Shown here one piece after another: positions 1-12,899 of a DNA stretch of 58,500 bases (positions are counted from its first letter, which is position 1; each line of letters begins with the position of its first letter). A program made the translations under genes and the position numbers. The stretch covers positions 13,914,432 to 13,972,931 of the forward strand of contig CM022667.1 in NCBI GenBank assembly GCA_012295275.1. Reading direction: 5' to 3'. This stretch comes from Chrysomallon squamiferum (Eukaryota > Mollusca > Gastropoda > Neomphalida > Peltospiridae). The notes below the pieces were generated by a model. That model was not told the DNA's origin, ran no database searches, and saw only the letters and a program-made list of their open reading frames with translations.

Positions 1-52
<52 letters not shown>
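1..52. repeat. (AG)n microsatellite in intron 1 of gene A
   Basis: This is a pure dinucleotide run at the left edge, continuing out of the window. The same block, about 125 bp upstream of exon 2, recurs in genes B, C, D, E and F, so it was present in the ancestral duplication unit. Confidence 0.97.
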
Positions 53-55
<3 letters not shown>

Positions 56-177
56 CCTATAGTTTCAGTAAGAATTTTGTAAACTGGAATAATTTTATTA
101 CATAGTATATTTTGGTGGTCTGGTACAGTTCTAAAGAAATGACTGCGCAACCATAATTACATGGCTATATATTTCAG

Positions 178-1874
178 TGTCAGTAGCCTTGGTCTTTTGT
201 GCATGTGATCTAAAAGCAGCGAATAGGTGCTTTGAGAAGATGTTTGACGATATGTCAGATTCGAATGGAACCAAATCAGAAAACTGCCGGTATGTTTTTT
301 TTGTTATCTATAGATCTCTGTTTTTATTTATTCATTTATTATTAATTCATCTATTTATATTTGTTTTTATTTAGTTGTATAGTTATTTATCTGTTTATTT
401 TTTATTATTATTATTTTTTATTAATGTTGTTTTTATAGATCTATACAGTACATAGGTATAGACACATGTTATTTATTTATTTACAATTGATTATTATTAT
501 TATATATATATTTTTTTCATTCATTCCTTATCAGCATTAAGCCTATTATTTAGTTATTTATTTTAATTTTTTTTATATTTTTATTTATATTTTCACTTTT
601 TGTTGTTGTAGTATTAAACCACAGTTTCTTCTCTTTCATTAAATGTGTTTGCGACAAAAAAAATAATAAAATAAACATAACTATATTTCAGTGTAGCTCG
701 GATGAATATGGTCTGTCTGGTGAAATCACAATGTCAGACTTCTCTCAAGCTGTTAGGATCACTAGCACAACTGAAACAGACCATCAAGAATAACTGCGGT
801 TGGTCCGTCTTTATACGTAGTGATTCTTGACTTTTTAATACTGCTATTGTACTACTACTACTACTATACTACCACCACCACAACTACTAATTAGAATAAT
901 ATTGAGCAATAATTCAGCCCATTTGCACTAACAGTAAGAATAGAGTGTTTATTACTGGATGTCATTTCCTACTTCTGGTTACTATATATATTCAACTGTA
1001 TATATATATTCAGTGTAGTTCCTATACATATATGGAAAAATTACACACATATATAGAGGTTCAAACATGCATACATACTATACATACAAATATACTTACC
1101 TATTTAAAACATTCTCTGATACATGCAAACAGAGATGCATTCAAACTTTCATAAACACATACATACACACATAAAAACATATCTACATTTCAGTATAATT
1201 ACAGCAATCAATTTCTAATGTATCAGGTGAGAAAACGACACATCTTGCACAAAGCAAAGGTAGGTGGTTTTAAATAATTATGTTAACTAAAAGATTTTTG
1301 AAAAGGGTATTTAATTATGCTTAAGTTTTAAATTTTGTTATTAAACCAACTTGATGTGTCTGATGTACTCACTAATTTTTGGTTTCTACAGATCAGTTTT
1401 TATATTTAATAATCAATAATTATGTCAATTACGGTTGTAATCTTAAGGTCCAGCTTTATTAATAACAATGTTGATTGCCAGATTTAAAAATAATCACTAG
1501 GAAATATAGCGTATTCATTTAGATAATTATAGACACGTTTTAATTTGCAATACGTCTACGTTCAAGTTGTTCTCCTTTACTGAAGATTTTGTTCGTACTG
1601 TAATATGATGGCTTTTAATTTCTATTTCTGTCGATCGGTTAGAGTCATCCTCTGATATAATAGGATACATATTTCTCTGTGCACAAACTGGTTTATTTCC
1701 TGTATTAGCCTGTGGAAATCTATCTGTTTTATCACATATAACTGTTAATGTTAAAATGAACCACTAAGTATTAAGTGATTACATTTTTGTTTTTTAGCTG
1801 AGCACCAGGCACGTAGATCTCTGTTCTCGATGTGGATTGGATTGATAATCGCGCTCGCTATTTTAAACAAATAA
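178..1874 (+). CDS. Gene A, 6-Cys tail family member (5' partial)
   Basis: The exons seen are 178-289, 692-798, 1227-1259 and 1798-1874 (TAA stop); the signal-peptide exon 1 must lie left of the window. All junctions are AG/GT and phases match the complete paralogs (1, 2, 1, 1). Exon 2 starts after a TTTCAG acceptor and encodes the end of the signal peptide (VSVALVFC), then cysteines at ACD, NRC and ENC, with an NGT glycosylation sequon. Exon 3 encodes MVC, SQC and NNC and closes the six-cysteine domain. Exon 4 is a 33 nt micro-exon (EKTTHLAQSK). Exon 5 encodes EHQARRSLF followed by the hydrophobic tail WIGLIIALAIL and NK. It is nearly identical to gene B. AATAAA at 1870-1875 overlaps the stop codon. 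Secreted or cell-surface location is inferred; molecular function is unknown. Confidence 0.82.
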
Positions 1875-2045
1875 AATGACATTCAACGAAACTTGTGTGT
1901 GCAAACGGCAAAGATTGTTATTGTTCATTAAAAAAACAAAACAAAAATCAGATAAAATAATTTCCAGCTTTAAGGTCACTTGAAAAATCAATTAAGGATA
2001 ACCATTTAAAAGCAGATCATTTTTGGCATTATTTGCTAGATGTTT

Positions 2046-2084
<39 letters not shown>

Positions 2085-3120
2085 TATGAATGTGCCAGTA
2101 TTCTTAAAACACCTGACATGCATAATATGTGTGTGATTTCGTGACATTTCTGCTTCATATACAGTTTTCTAAAGAGTGTGTAGACAAATTACTTGAAACA
2201 AAAGATCCATGTTTCAGTGACAAATAGGCAACATCATATTATAATTTAATTTATTTTTTATTTGCTAAATAAACTGCAGTGGTATATAATTAAGGTCATT
2301 TGAAAAAATAAAAAGCATTCTTGAGCCACCTGACCTGCAGTTCTGTAACATTAAAAAAACAGCATATTAATAATTAATAAGTCATATTTTTTGTTTATTT
2401 GTTTAATTGGATAGTTTACATACATATGTATGTGATACTGTTTGTAAGATTTCTTGAAATCACTGTTTCATCTAGACTTTTCAGTCAATGTCTATAAAAC
2501 CTCCTTGAACTGAAAGATGCATCTTTTGCTGAGAAGTGGGCAAGATAAGCAGCATATTAATATTCAGTGTTCATTTTCAAGACATTAAAGTTTTGCACAG
2601 ATATTGCCAGAATAAACAGTTCACGGATTAGGATAGCGAAGTTATAAATATAAATATGTTTTTAAATGAATTATTTAGGTGTCAAATGTTTTTATCCAGC
2701 TTCTGTTCTTGACGAATATCTTTGGGGAAATAAGGCATATAAAATTAAAAGTAGAAATAAAAAAAATTAAAAATTAAAAAAATAAAGTGTGTGTGTGTGT
2801 TTGTGAGTTTATATATATATGTTCAATCATTTGTTATGCCACTATCTAGACATTTGACTTATGCTGTTTTAGAAGATCCCGTACTGACAGGGATTCGACC
2901 GTTACAACATTCTTATGGTGTATCACCTTGCATAGTACAACAGATAGTAGAAAAATAAATAAAATAAAATAAAATAAAAATAAAAAAACACACCAAAAAA
3001 CGAAAGAATAAGATATAATTTTCTTTATTTCTTCGTTTCTTCTTTTTCTTCTTCTTATTTTTATTTTCAATTCGACTTGTCTGAATAAGAAAAGGAAAAC
3101 AAAAGAAGAAGAGAAAGCTT
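1875..3120. other. Spacer downstream of gene A
   Basis: I see no coding exon. It holds a (CA)n run near 2048-2079, A-rich simple sequence and a short GT run near 2787-2800. Much of it aligns by eye with the spacer after gene B (6956-9000), so it is part of the duplicated gene unit rather than unique DNA. Confidence 0.7.
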
Positions 3121-3149
3121 TCAGGTTCAGTTAATAAAAGGTTTTAGGA

Positions 3150-3178
3150 AATGACGTAATTTAACAGAAGACGTCATT
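3150..3178 (+). promoter_or_regulatory. Paired bZIP/CRE-like motif upstream of gene B
   Basis: TGACGTAA at 3152-3159 is followed after 10 bp by GACGTCAT at 3170-3177, inside the larger conserved block AGGAAATGACGTAAT. The same pair with the same gap lies upstream of D, E, F, G and H. TGACGTAA and TGACGTCA are classical CREB/ATF-type sites. The start codon is about 1.55 kb downstream, so a non-coding 5' exon or an intron in the leader is likely. Promoter function is inferred from conservation and position only. Confidence 0.6.
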
Positions 3179-4146
3179 AAGCAGGTACGTTGTTCCATTT
3201 TATTCTGTATGTCTGCATGAGATCAGAATTAGTGCTGGTGGGTAATGCTACTATTATGTTCATTATTTACTATCAAAACTAATTTTAACCTGTTCTTTCC
3301 TTGCACTTTAGTTCTAGTTTTAAGCAGATGTTTTATTTAATATTTTTCTTAGATGAGCTGCAAATAACTGTTGCCGGGTGCTTTTTTTAGATTAGGTACA
3401 CTAATGAAGTATGTTATGAAAAAAATATTAACGTGATCAGACTTCAGAACTTCCTATTTCATTATAAAGAGTTCTAAACAATTATGTACAGTTCATTGTG
3501 TTAAAAACCGCATTTGTTTCTAATGTTTTAGCTTTTAATTCTTTTGAGATTTAGCAATAACAGAACGTCCAAAACTGGTCAGTATTTCCTTTAATTTTTA
3601 ATATAATCAAAAATAAAGTTTCTTGATGTATCAGCTATACAGAGTAATATCAACAATTTTTAATAATCAAATAAATATTGTTTAAAAGAAACTACAGTTA
3701 TGGGGAGGTGGTTTGTAAATGCGGACGTAGCCCAATGACGTCATCTAGATTACGTAACCTAGTTTTAAGATTGACAATGCGGATCGGCACAAGAAATGAT
3801 GCAGTTTGAAAAGTTTAATTAAGGTAAAAATGCAATTAGGAGAGGTGTTCTACATCGTGGTTTTGTAATATGAACGACCATCTATACCTTTATTAGTGTT
3901 ACGTCATAAAAGGTACAGAAAAGGACGTACAATTATTGAATTTGGAACTTTAAAACCCTTATGTTGCAATACCTCCAGTAAACAGAGCACCTGGAAGTGG
4001 ACGGGTAAGCGACCTGATCAGTGACGTCACTTGACTTTTGAACAGAAGGTTATGTTTCCGAAATCTCAGCAATATTTACACAATCCACATAACGTACTTG
4101 TTAATTGCTTGTTCTTTTATTTTCAATTACTTTAGTTAATAAAACG

Positions 4147-4149
<3 letters not shown>

Positions 4150-4206
<57 letters not shown>
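4150..4206. repeat. (TTA)n microsatellite
   Basis: An almost perfect trinucleotide run in the leader region upstream of gene B. Confidence 0.95.
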
Positions 4207-4694
4207 TACTTCGTTTGTTAATCTATTGTGTTGCTTATTGTATTTTGCATATACTTTCAGCTCTAGTTAAACAAAAATTAAGATAATTGTTACTAATTTT
4301 ATCAATTTAATGAAATATCTTCTCGTCTTACCTTTTTCCAAGTTACGTTTAAATTCAGAAGAAATACATTCCTATTAATTAACGGCTGTTGATTAATCAT
4401 AAAATACTTAAGATTAATATTAGAAGGCTGTTTTGAATTTTTTAGGGCATCCCTATTTAGATGAAATAAAATCATTTTAGTTTTCTTGTTTGTTTCTTTT
4501 TTTTTTTTTTTTGTTTGTTTTCTTAATGGTCCTTTTATATTGTTTCTAGCAAGCAAACCCTAAACAAAACAAACCAATCGCCACGCAGGAATCCGCAACT
4601 AATAAAATAATCGGTAAAATCTTGAGTATCAATGATTTTTAAATGACAAATTAAGGATAAATCGTTTATCGCACTCATTGAGTTCTTTCTTTTT

Positions 4695-4708
4695 GTATAC
4701 TAGGTAAG
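4695..4708 (+). promoter_or_regulatory. Likely 3' splice site just before the gene B start codon
   Basis: A pyrimidine-rich stretch ends in TACTAG directly before GTAAGATG. The pattern TAG|G followed within 5-16 nt by the start codon recurs in B, C, D, E, F, G, H, I and J. In I and J the TATATA-like letters are lost but the pyrimidine-TAG is kept (TTCTAG), which favours a splice acceptor over a TATA box. This would put a non-coding exon upstream. Confidence 0.45.
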
Positions 4709-5070
4709 ATGAAAATACTATTAGCTCTCTGCATTTTGTCAGGTATCATTTTTATTTTATTTTTATTATATTCAAATCTTGCTCAAAAGTACATTCACAT
4801 ATCTATAATTTATATCTCAGTAACAAATTTGCTTATGAAATGTATTGTAGATATATAAAGACAATAACGTAATATATATTCTGCAGCAATAACATAATGT
4901 GTAATTCATCAAGACAAATAAAATGTTTTGTAAATTAAATGTAATTATGTATTCTAAAATATTTAGTTATTTATATTTGAGATTCATTTTCAATCATAAC
5001 ATTTCACTTTTACGTTAATTCTTATAATTAATTAAGTAACAATATTTTTACGACAGTATAATTATTAAAG

Positions 5071-5150
<80 letters not shown>

Positions 5151-6955
5151 TCCTATAGTTTCAGCAAGAATTTTGTAAACTGGAATAATTTTATTACATA
5201 GTATATTTTGGTAGTCTGGTACAGTTCTAAAGAAATGACTGCGCAACCATAATTACATGGCTATATATTTCAGTGTCAGTAGCCTTGGTCTTTTGTGCAT
5301 GTGATCTAAAAGCAGCGAATAGGTGCTTTGAGAAGATGTTTGACGATATGTCAGATTCGAATGGAACCAAATCAGAAAACTGCCGGTATGTTTTTTTGTT
5401 TATCTATAGATCTCTGTTTTTATTTATTCATTTATTATTAATTCATCTATTTATATTTGTTTTTATTTAGTTGTATAGTTATTTATCTGTTTATTTTTTA
5501 TTATTATTATTTTTTATTAATGTTGTTTTTATAGATCTATACAGTACATAGGTATAGACACATGTTATTTATTTATTTACAATTGATTATTATTATTATA
5601 TATTTTTTTTCATTCATTCCTTATCAGCATTAAGCCTATTATTTAGTTATTTATTTTAATTTTTTTATATTTTTATTTATATTTTCACTTTTTGTTGTTG
5701 TAGTATTAAACCACAGTTTCTTCTCTTTCATTAAATGTGTTTGCGACATAAAAAATAATAAAATAAACATATCTATATTTCAGTGTAGCTCGGATGAATA
5801 TGGTCTGTCTGGTGAAATCACAATGCCAGGCTTCTCCCGAGCTGTCAGGACCACTATCACAACTGAAGCAGACCATCAAGAATAACTGCGGTTGGTCCGT
5901 TATACGTAGTGATTCTTGACTTTTTAATACTGCTATTGTACTACTACTACTACTACTATACTACTACCACCACAACTACTAATTAGAATAATATTGAGCA
6001 ATAATCCAGCCCATTTGCACTAACAGTAAGAATAGAGTGTTTACTACTGGATGTCATTTCCTACTTCTGGTTACTATATATATTCAACTGTATATATATA
6101 TTCAGTGTAGTTCCTATACATATATGGAAAAATTACACACATATATAGAGGTTCAAACATGCATACATACTATACATACAAATATACTTACCTATTTAAA
6201 ACATTCTCTGATACATGCATACAGAGATGCATTCATACTTTCATAAACACATACATGCACACATAAAAACATATCTACATTTCAGTATAATTACAGCAAT
6301 CAATTTCTAATGTATCAGGTCAGAAAATGACACATCTTGCACAAAGCAAAGGTAGGTGGTTTTAAATAATTATGTTAACTAAAAGATTTTTGAAAAGGGT
6401 ATTTAATTATGCTTAAGTTTTAAATTTTGTTATTAAACCAACTTGATGTGTCTGATGTACTCACTAATTTTTGGTTTCTACAGATCAGTTTTTATATTTA
6501 ATAATCAATAATTATATCAATTACGGTTGTAATCTTAAGGTCCATGTTTATTAATAACAATGTTGATTGCCAGATTTAAAAATAATCACTAGGGAATATA
6601 GCGTATTCATTTAGATAATTATAGACACGTTTTAATCTACGTTCAAGTTGTTCTCCTTTACTGAAGATTTTGTTCGTACTGTAATATGATGGCTTTTAAT
6701 TTCTATTTCTGTCGATCGGTTAGAGTCATCCTCTGATATAATAGGATACATATTTCTCTGTGCACAAATTGGTTTATTTCCTGAATTAGCCTGTGGAAAT
6801 CTATCTGTTTTATCACATATAACTGTTAATGTTAAAATGAACCACTAAGTATTAAGTGATTACATTTTTGTTTTTTAGCTGAGCACCAGGCACGTAGATC
6901 TCTGTTCTCGATGTGGATTGGAGTGATAATCGCCCTCGTCATTTTAAACAAATAG
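4709..6955 (+). CDS. Gene B, complete 6-Cys tail family member
   Basis: Five exons: 4709-4742, 5274-5385, 5784-5890, 6319-6351 and 6879-6955 (TAG). Total 363 nt, 120 residues. All introns are GT-AG with phases 1, 2, 1, 1. Exon 1 encodes MKILLALCILS, the start of a signal peptide that runs to about VFC at residue 19. The mature domain keeps C-x7-C-x18-C-x8-C-x5-C-x20-C with an NGT sequon in the x18 loop. The micro-exon 4 gives QKMTHLAQSK, and exon 5 ends in the hydrophobic WIGVIIALVIL plus NK. Exon 2 encodes the same protein as in gene A, whereas exon 3 differs at six residues, all in the last cysteine loop. This is the best reference copy for the family. Probably exported and tethered to the cell surface; no enzymatic motif is visible. 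Confidence 0.86.
5078..5146. repeat. (GA)n microsatellite in intron 1 of gene B
   Basis: A pure GA run that sits at the junction of the A and B duplication units, about 130 bp upstream of exon 2. Confidence 0.97.
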
Positions 6956-7815
6956 AGTGAATCGACATTCAACTGTGTGTGGAAACCTCAAAGACTGTTA
7001 TTGTTAATTAAAAAAAAAAATAAATAAATAAATAAATAACAATAATCAGTTAACCTCCAGTTTTAAAGTCAGTTAAAAAGTTAATTAAGGATAACCATTT
7101 AAAACCATTAATATTTTTTGTTTATTTGTTAGATGTTTTGACTGCATACTTTACACATTATATGTATGTGCTAGTGTTCTTAAAACATTAGAGTTTATTA
7201 AGGTCATCTGAAAAAATAGATCTTGAGCCACCTGACATGCATAATATGTGTGATTTCGTGACGTTTCTCCTTCATATACAGTTTTCTAGAGAGTGTCTAG
7301 ACAAATTACATGAAACAAAAGATCAATGTTTCAGTGAGAAATAGGCAACATCATATTATTATTTAATTTATTATTTATTTGCTAAATAAACTGCAATGGT
7401 ATATAATTAAGGTCATTTGAAAAAAAATAAAAATTTTTTGAGCCACCTGACCTGCAGTTCTGTAACATTAAAAAAACAGCATATTAATATTTAATAAGTC
7501 ATATTTGTTGTTTATTTGTTGGTTTATTTAACTGCATAGTTTACATACATATGTATGTGCTACTGTTTGTAAAACTAAAGATTTCTTGAAATCACTGTTT
7601 CACCTAGTCTTTTCTAAACAATGTCTAGGAAACCTCCTTGAAATGAAAGATGCATCTTTTACTGACCTTAAAGTCTTGCATAGTTTTTGCCAAAATAAAC
7701 AATTAACGGATTAGGACAGCGATGTTATAACTATAAATATATTTTTAAATGATTTATTTATATTTAAACTATTTTTAGTCCAGCTTCTGTTCTTGAAGAA
7801 TATTTTGTGGAAATA
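6956..7815. other. Spacer downstream of gene B
   Basis: No exon is seen. It begins with an A-rich (AAAT)n run near 7010-7040 and is otherwise a diverged copy of the gene A downstream spacer. Confidence 0.65.
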
Positions 7816-8600
7816 AGGTATATAAAAAAATAAAATTAGAAGAAAGTATATATCTATCTATACTTCTATTTACGAGTGCCCCAACATACGGTTTCTTCGC
7901 GCTTTGAGTTGCGAGCCAAAATCCGAGTTACGATTGAGCTTCAGATACGCCGCCGCATGTTGGCGCAACGAACAACGCAACATCCGGCTAGCATCTCATT
8001 TGTTTACTTCACGTGGTTACCTCGGCGCGGAAGCATATCTGTTTTGTTTTGAGCAGTATTTTGCCAAATTTCTTTTTTGTGATCATGGATCCCAAGAAAG
8101 TGAGTGCAAAGGACAGTGCTGAGAAGAAGAAGCGGATGATGTACATTGAATTAAAGCTTGAAAACATAGAAAAACATGAGCGAGGTGTGCACGTAGTCGA
8201 CTTGGCTAGGCAGTACGAGCGTATGATATGTACTATACTGAAAGCTGACTGAATCGATAAAGGTTGTAACTGCAGCCAAAGGCATTAAAATAATTTGTCT
8301 GATCGCCAAGATAAATACACTTATAAAACCAATTTATTTCTTTACATTCTCTTTTATTTTGTTTTTATACAATAGTTGTCATTTATAAATATATTTGCCT
8401 TATTTAAAAATGTTACAAAAAAAAAAAAAAAAAAAAAAAAAAAAGAAAAAAAAGATGTTCTGAGGGGTTGGAACGAATTAATGGTACTTCAATTAATTGC
8501 AGTTGAGAAAATTGATTTGATATACGAGCAAATTGAGATACGAGCTCGTAAATCAAGGTACACACACAATTGTGGAAATAAGGTACATAAAAATAAAATT
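7816..8600 (+). mobile_element. Deleted Tigger/pogo-like transposon
   Basis: An open frame from the ATG at 8085 to 8252 encodes a 55-residue CENP-B/Tigger-type helix-turn-helix start: MDPKKVSAKDSAEKKKRMM, then IELKLENIEKHERG and DLARQYER, ending in TILK. The DDE catalytic part is missing, so it cannot move by itself. Shared flanks with the copy at 47417 include GAGTTGCGAGC at the 5' side and GATATACGAGCAAATT with ACGAGCTCG at the 3' side. The clean 5' terminal repeat is gone. About 35 bp of A-rich spacer (GTGGAAATAAGG...) occurs on both sides, around 7806 and 8572. The spacer after gene A lacks the insertion, so it entered after the duplication. Boundaries are approximate. Confidence 0.75.
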
Positions 8601-8601
8601 A

Positions 8602-8799
8602 AAATTCTCTCTCTCTCTCTCTCTTATTATTCCATTCGTCATACCACTACCTAGACATTTATTTTGTGCTGTTTTAGCAGATCCTGCACTGACAGGGATT
8701 CGACCATTCCAATATTCTTATGGTGTATCACCTCGAAAATACAACAGATAGTTAAAAAAACAACACCCAAAACCCATTTCTTTATTTATTCTTCGTTTT

Positions 8800-8830
<31 letters not shown>

Positions 8831-10201
8831 TTATTATTATCATCATTCCGACGGGAAAACAAATAAAGAAGAGAATGTTTTCAGGTTTACTTAGTAAAAG
8901 GTTTTAGGAAATGTAATTTAACAGCAGACATCATTAAGGAGGTACATTGCTCCATTTTATTCGGTATGTCTATACGAGATCAGAATTAGTGCTGGTGGGT
9001 AATGTCACTATTATTTTTATTATTTACAATCAAAACTAATTTTATCCTATTCTTTCCTTGCACTTTAGTTCTAGTCCTTATAAGCAGGTGCTTTATTTAA
9101 TATTTTTCTTAGATGAGTTGCGAATGACTGCTAATTAGGTATATTATAAAAACGTATTAACGTGATCAGACTTCAGAACTTCCTATTTCATTATAATGAG
9201 TTGTAAAGAAATAATAAATCCGTCCAAGATGATAAAAATATATTAATAAATAAAGAACTTCAAAAATCGCATTTTCTTTCCTGGTGTTTTAGCCTTTAAT
9301 TCCTCTGTGATTTAGCAATAACAGAATGTGAAAAAAAAACAACAACAACAACAAATGGCCAGTATTTCCTTTAATTTTCAAGATAATCAAACAAAAATTT
9401 CTAGATGTATCAGCTATACAGAGTACTATCAACAATTTCTTATAATCAAATAAATATTGTTTAAAAGAAGCTACAGTAATCGCGTGTTGTTTTGTAAATG
9501 TGGACATCGTCCAATGACGTCATCCAGATTACGTGACCTAGTTTTAACACTGACTAAATGCGTCGGCCCAAGAATTACCAGTTTGAAAAGTTTGATTATG
9601 GTAAAAATGCAGTTAGGTAAGGTGTTCTACATCGTGGTTTTGTAATATGAACAACAATCCATACCTTTATTAGTGTATGTCATAAAAAAGTACAGAAAAT
9701 GGACGTAAAATTGTTGAATTTGGAAATCATGTTTTTTTTTGTTTGTTTTTTTACTTTATTTATTGTGTATATACTTACAGTTTAAAATTTTTTTTAAATA
9801 AGATAATTGCAACTAATTTTATCAATTTAATGAAATGGCTTCCCGTTTTACTTTTTCAAAGGTAGGTTTAAAATCAGAAGAAATGAATTCCTATTAATCA
9901 GCGGCTGGTGAATAATCATAAAATTCTTAAGATTACTATTACTATTAGAAAGCTGTTTTGAAGTTGTTACATTTTATTTTATTTTATTATTATTTTTTTT
10001 TTTTTTGCTTCCCTACTTAGATGAAATGAAATCATTCCATCTTTTTTTCTTCTTTTTTTTTTTTTCTTTTATATTATTTCTAGCAAGAAAACCCTAAAAT
10101 ATAACAAACTAGTCGCCATGCCATAATTCGCAGCTAATAAAATAATTGGTAAAATCTTGAATATCACTCATTGAGTCATTACTTTTTATATACTAGGTAA
10201 G
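8602..10201. other. Leader and spacer region before pseudogene C
   Basis: Holds a (CT)n run near 8610-8625, a (TTC)n/(TTA)n run at 8798-8840, the degenerate regulatory block, and a long segment homologous to 3300-4700 before gene B. No coding exon is seen. Confidence 0.6.
8908..8938 (+). promoter_or_regulatory. Degenerate paired bZIP motif upstream of pseudogene C
   Basis: This is the position homologous to 3150-3178. ATGACGTAA is reduced to ATGTAA by loss of three bases, and GACGTCAT has become GACATCAT. Both half-sites are thus damaged in the only upstream block that belongs to a clear pseudogene. Confidence 0.55.
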
Positions 10202-10582
10202 ATGAAGATACTATTAGCTCTCTGCATTTTATCAGGTATCATTTAATATTTTTATCAAATCTTGCACAAAGGTACAAATATTCAAATATCTATAATTTAT
10301 ATTTCAGTAACAAATTTGTTTAAGAAATGTGTTGTAGGTATATAAAGAATGATAATAACGTAATATAAAGTCTGCAGCAATAACATAATGTGTAATTCAT
10401 CAAGTCAAATAAAATGTTTTGTAAATTAAATGTAATTATTTATCTTATAATATTTAATTATTATATTTCAGTTTCATTTTCAATCATATTTTCGTTTTAT
10501 GTTAATTTTTATAATTAACGAGAGAGAGAGGACAGAGAGAGAATGTGTCTATGACAAAGACAGAAAATGTGTGGGGATGTGC

Positions 10583-10702
<120 letters not shown>

Positions 10703-11439
10703 TCCTATAGCGTCAATAAGAATTTTGTAAACTATTTTAATTTTATTATATAGTATATTTTGGGGGTCAGGTGCAGTTCTAAAGAAAAGATTGCACTACA
10801 ATAATTACATAGCTGTATATTTCAGTGTCAGTACACTTGGCCTCTAGTAAATGTGATCTAGAAGTAGCGAATAGGTGCTATAAGTCGATGTTGGACGATA
10901 TGTCACGTGGGAACGGAACCAAATCAGAAAACTGCCGGTATGTTTACACGAAAGTGGCACAGTAGTATAACTTATAATATATTTCTATTTCTATTTGTAT
11001 TGATGTTTTTTTTTTTTATCTGTAGATCTATCTCTTTATATATTCATTTACTTTAAATTCTTCTTATTTATATTTACGTTTTTGATTGGTTGTACAGTTA
11101 TTTTTGGGTTTATTAAGTCATTAATTTATTAATGTTGTTTTTATAGGTATATATTTTACATAGGTATAGACACATCTTATTTATTTATGTAAGTTTATTT
11201 CATTATTATCATTTTTAAACCACAGTTTCTCTGAATGTGTTTCCCACAACAAAGAATAATATAAACATAACTATACTTCAGTACAGCTCTGGAAATGATG
11301 TCCTGTCTGATTAAAGCAGACTGTAAAATTCTCTCAAGCTATTTGGACCGCTATCACAACTGAAGCAGACCATCAAGTTTAACTGCGGTTGGTCCGTCTT
11401 TATACGTAGTGTTTCCTATCTATTTAGTACTGCTACTGC

Positions 11440-11469
11440 CACTCTGCTACTACTACTACTACTGCTACT

Positions 11470-11523
<54 letters not shown>

Positions 11524-11540
11524 ATAATAATAATAATAAT
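11440..11540. repeat. (ACT)n/(AAT)n trinucleotide repeat in intron 3 of C
   Basis: The trinucleotide run begins about 55 bp after exon 3. Genes A (843-890), B (5939-5985), D, E and F carry trinucleotide runs at the same intron position. Confidence 0.93.
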
Positions 11541-12155
11541 ACAATGCTTTTTTACTACTGCATGTCAATTCCTATTTCTGGTACTTAAAAATCAACAATA
11601 TAGGTATTCAGTATACTTCCCATAAATATATGCGAAAAGATACATACATATATACATTCATAGATGCATACCCACATACATACTTACTTAAATATAAGCT
11701 GACACACACACATATATATGTATACAGAGATACATTCATACTTACATAAACATATACATACACATGTAAAAACATAACTACATATCAATGTAATTATAAC
11801 TGTCAGTTTTTAATAATATTTCAGAAGACAGGACAATGTCTCTTGCACATAGCAAAGGTAGGTTGTTTTAAATAATTATATTAACTAGAAGATTCTTGAA
11901 AGGGGTATTTAATTATGCTTAAAGGGATCGATTAGTAATCCTAGGATTAATATTTCTGTGTGTACAAATTGGTTAATTTCCTGTAATAGCCTGTGAAAAT
12001 CTATCTGTTTTATCACATATAACTGTTAATGTTAAAATGAACCACTAAGTATTAAGTGATTAAATTTTTGTTTTTCAGGTGAGCACCAGGCACGTAGATC
12101 TTTGTTCTCTATGTGGATTGGATTGATAATCGTGTTCGATATTTTAAACAAATAA

Positions 12156-12624
12156 AATGACATTCAACGAAACTTCTGTGTGCAAATGTCAGAGACTGTT
12201 ATTGTTAATAATCAAAAATAAATAAATAAATAAATAAAAAATAAAATAAAATAAAAAAAAAAATAAAATATAAAATGTCTATAATAATTAGTCTCAAGCT
12301 TAGTGTTTCTAATTATCAGTATTTCTGATTCGTTATTTTAAGTGGTTTTGTAGATAGCTTTTGTGTATGTTTATAATACGATCCTTTTAAATCACTTGAA
12401 AATTAATTAAAGATAACTATTAAAAATCATTCATTTTTTATTTTTTATTTGTTAGATATTTTAACTGCGTACTTTACATATATGTGCATGTGATAATGTT
12501 TATAAAATTGATAATTTCGTGGTTACTGTCTCATACAGAGCTTTCAAGACAATGTCTAAACAAATTACTTGTCTAGAAAGATAAATCTTTCAATAAGCTG
12601 GAAACATATTCAAGCTAGAGCAAA

Positions 12625-12720
<96 letters not shown>

Positions 12721-12899
12721 AAATTATATAATTATACTTATTTTATTTGTCTTGCTGAAAAATACATTATGTTACTGCTGCAGAATTTTATTTTGTTATT
12801 ATCATTCTTGATAAACATAAAACAGATTTCATAACATTACTTTGTTACGGTGTTATAAATTGTACCTGTGTACAGTATCTGAATATAATAAAAATTAAC
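12156..12899. other. Spacer after pseudogene C
   Basis: A-rich (AAAT)n sequence near 12215-12265 and an 85 bp (CT)n run at 12629-12713. No exon is seen. An exon 5 for the inverted relic that follows would be expected near here but is absent. Confidence 0.65.

Noticed and set aside
177-374. Exon 2 plus intron 2 of A read as one 65-residue protein
   Set aside because: The second half is AT-rich intron read past a good donor (GTATGT at 290); the spliced five-exon model agrees across all paralogs.
945-1154. Tyrosine/isoleucine-rich 69-residue frame in intron 3 of A (also 6037-6246 in B)
   Set aside because: It is CATA/TATA-type simple sequence between exons 3 and 4; conservation between A and B is no more than that of the surrounding intron.
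2846-2930. Possible tRNA-derived SINE piece (GGTCGAATCCC-like word on the minus strand, also at 8690-8730)
   Set aside because: A T-arm-like word alone is not enough; no A box, cloverleaf or SINE tail could be traced. Both occurrences are explained by the A/B unit duplication.
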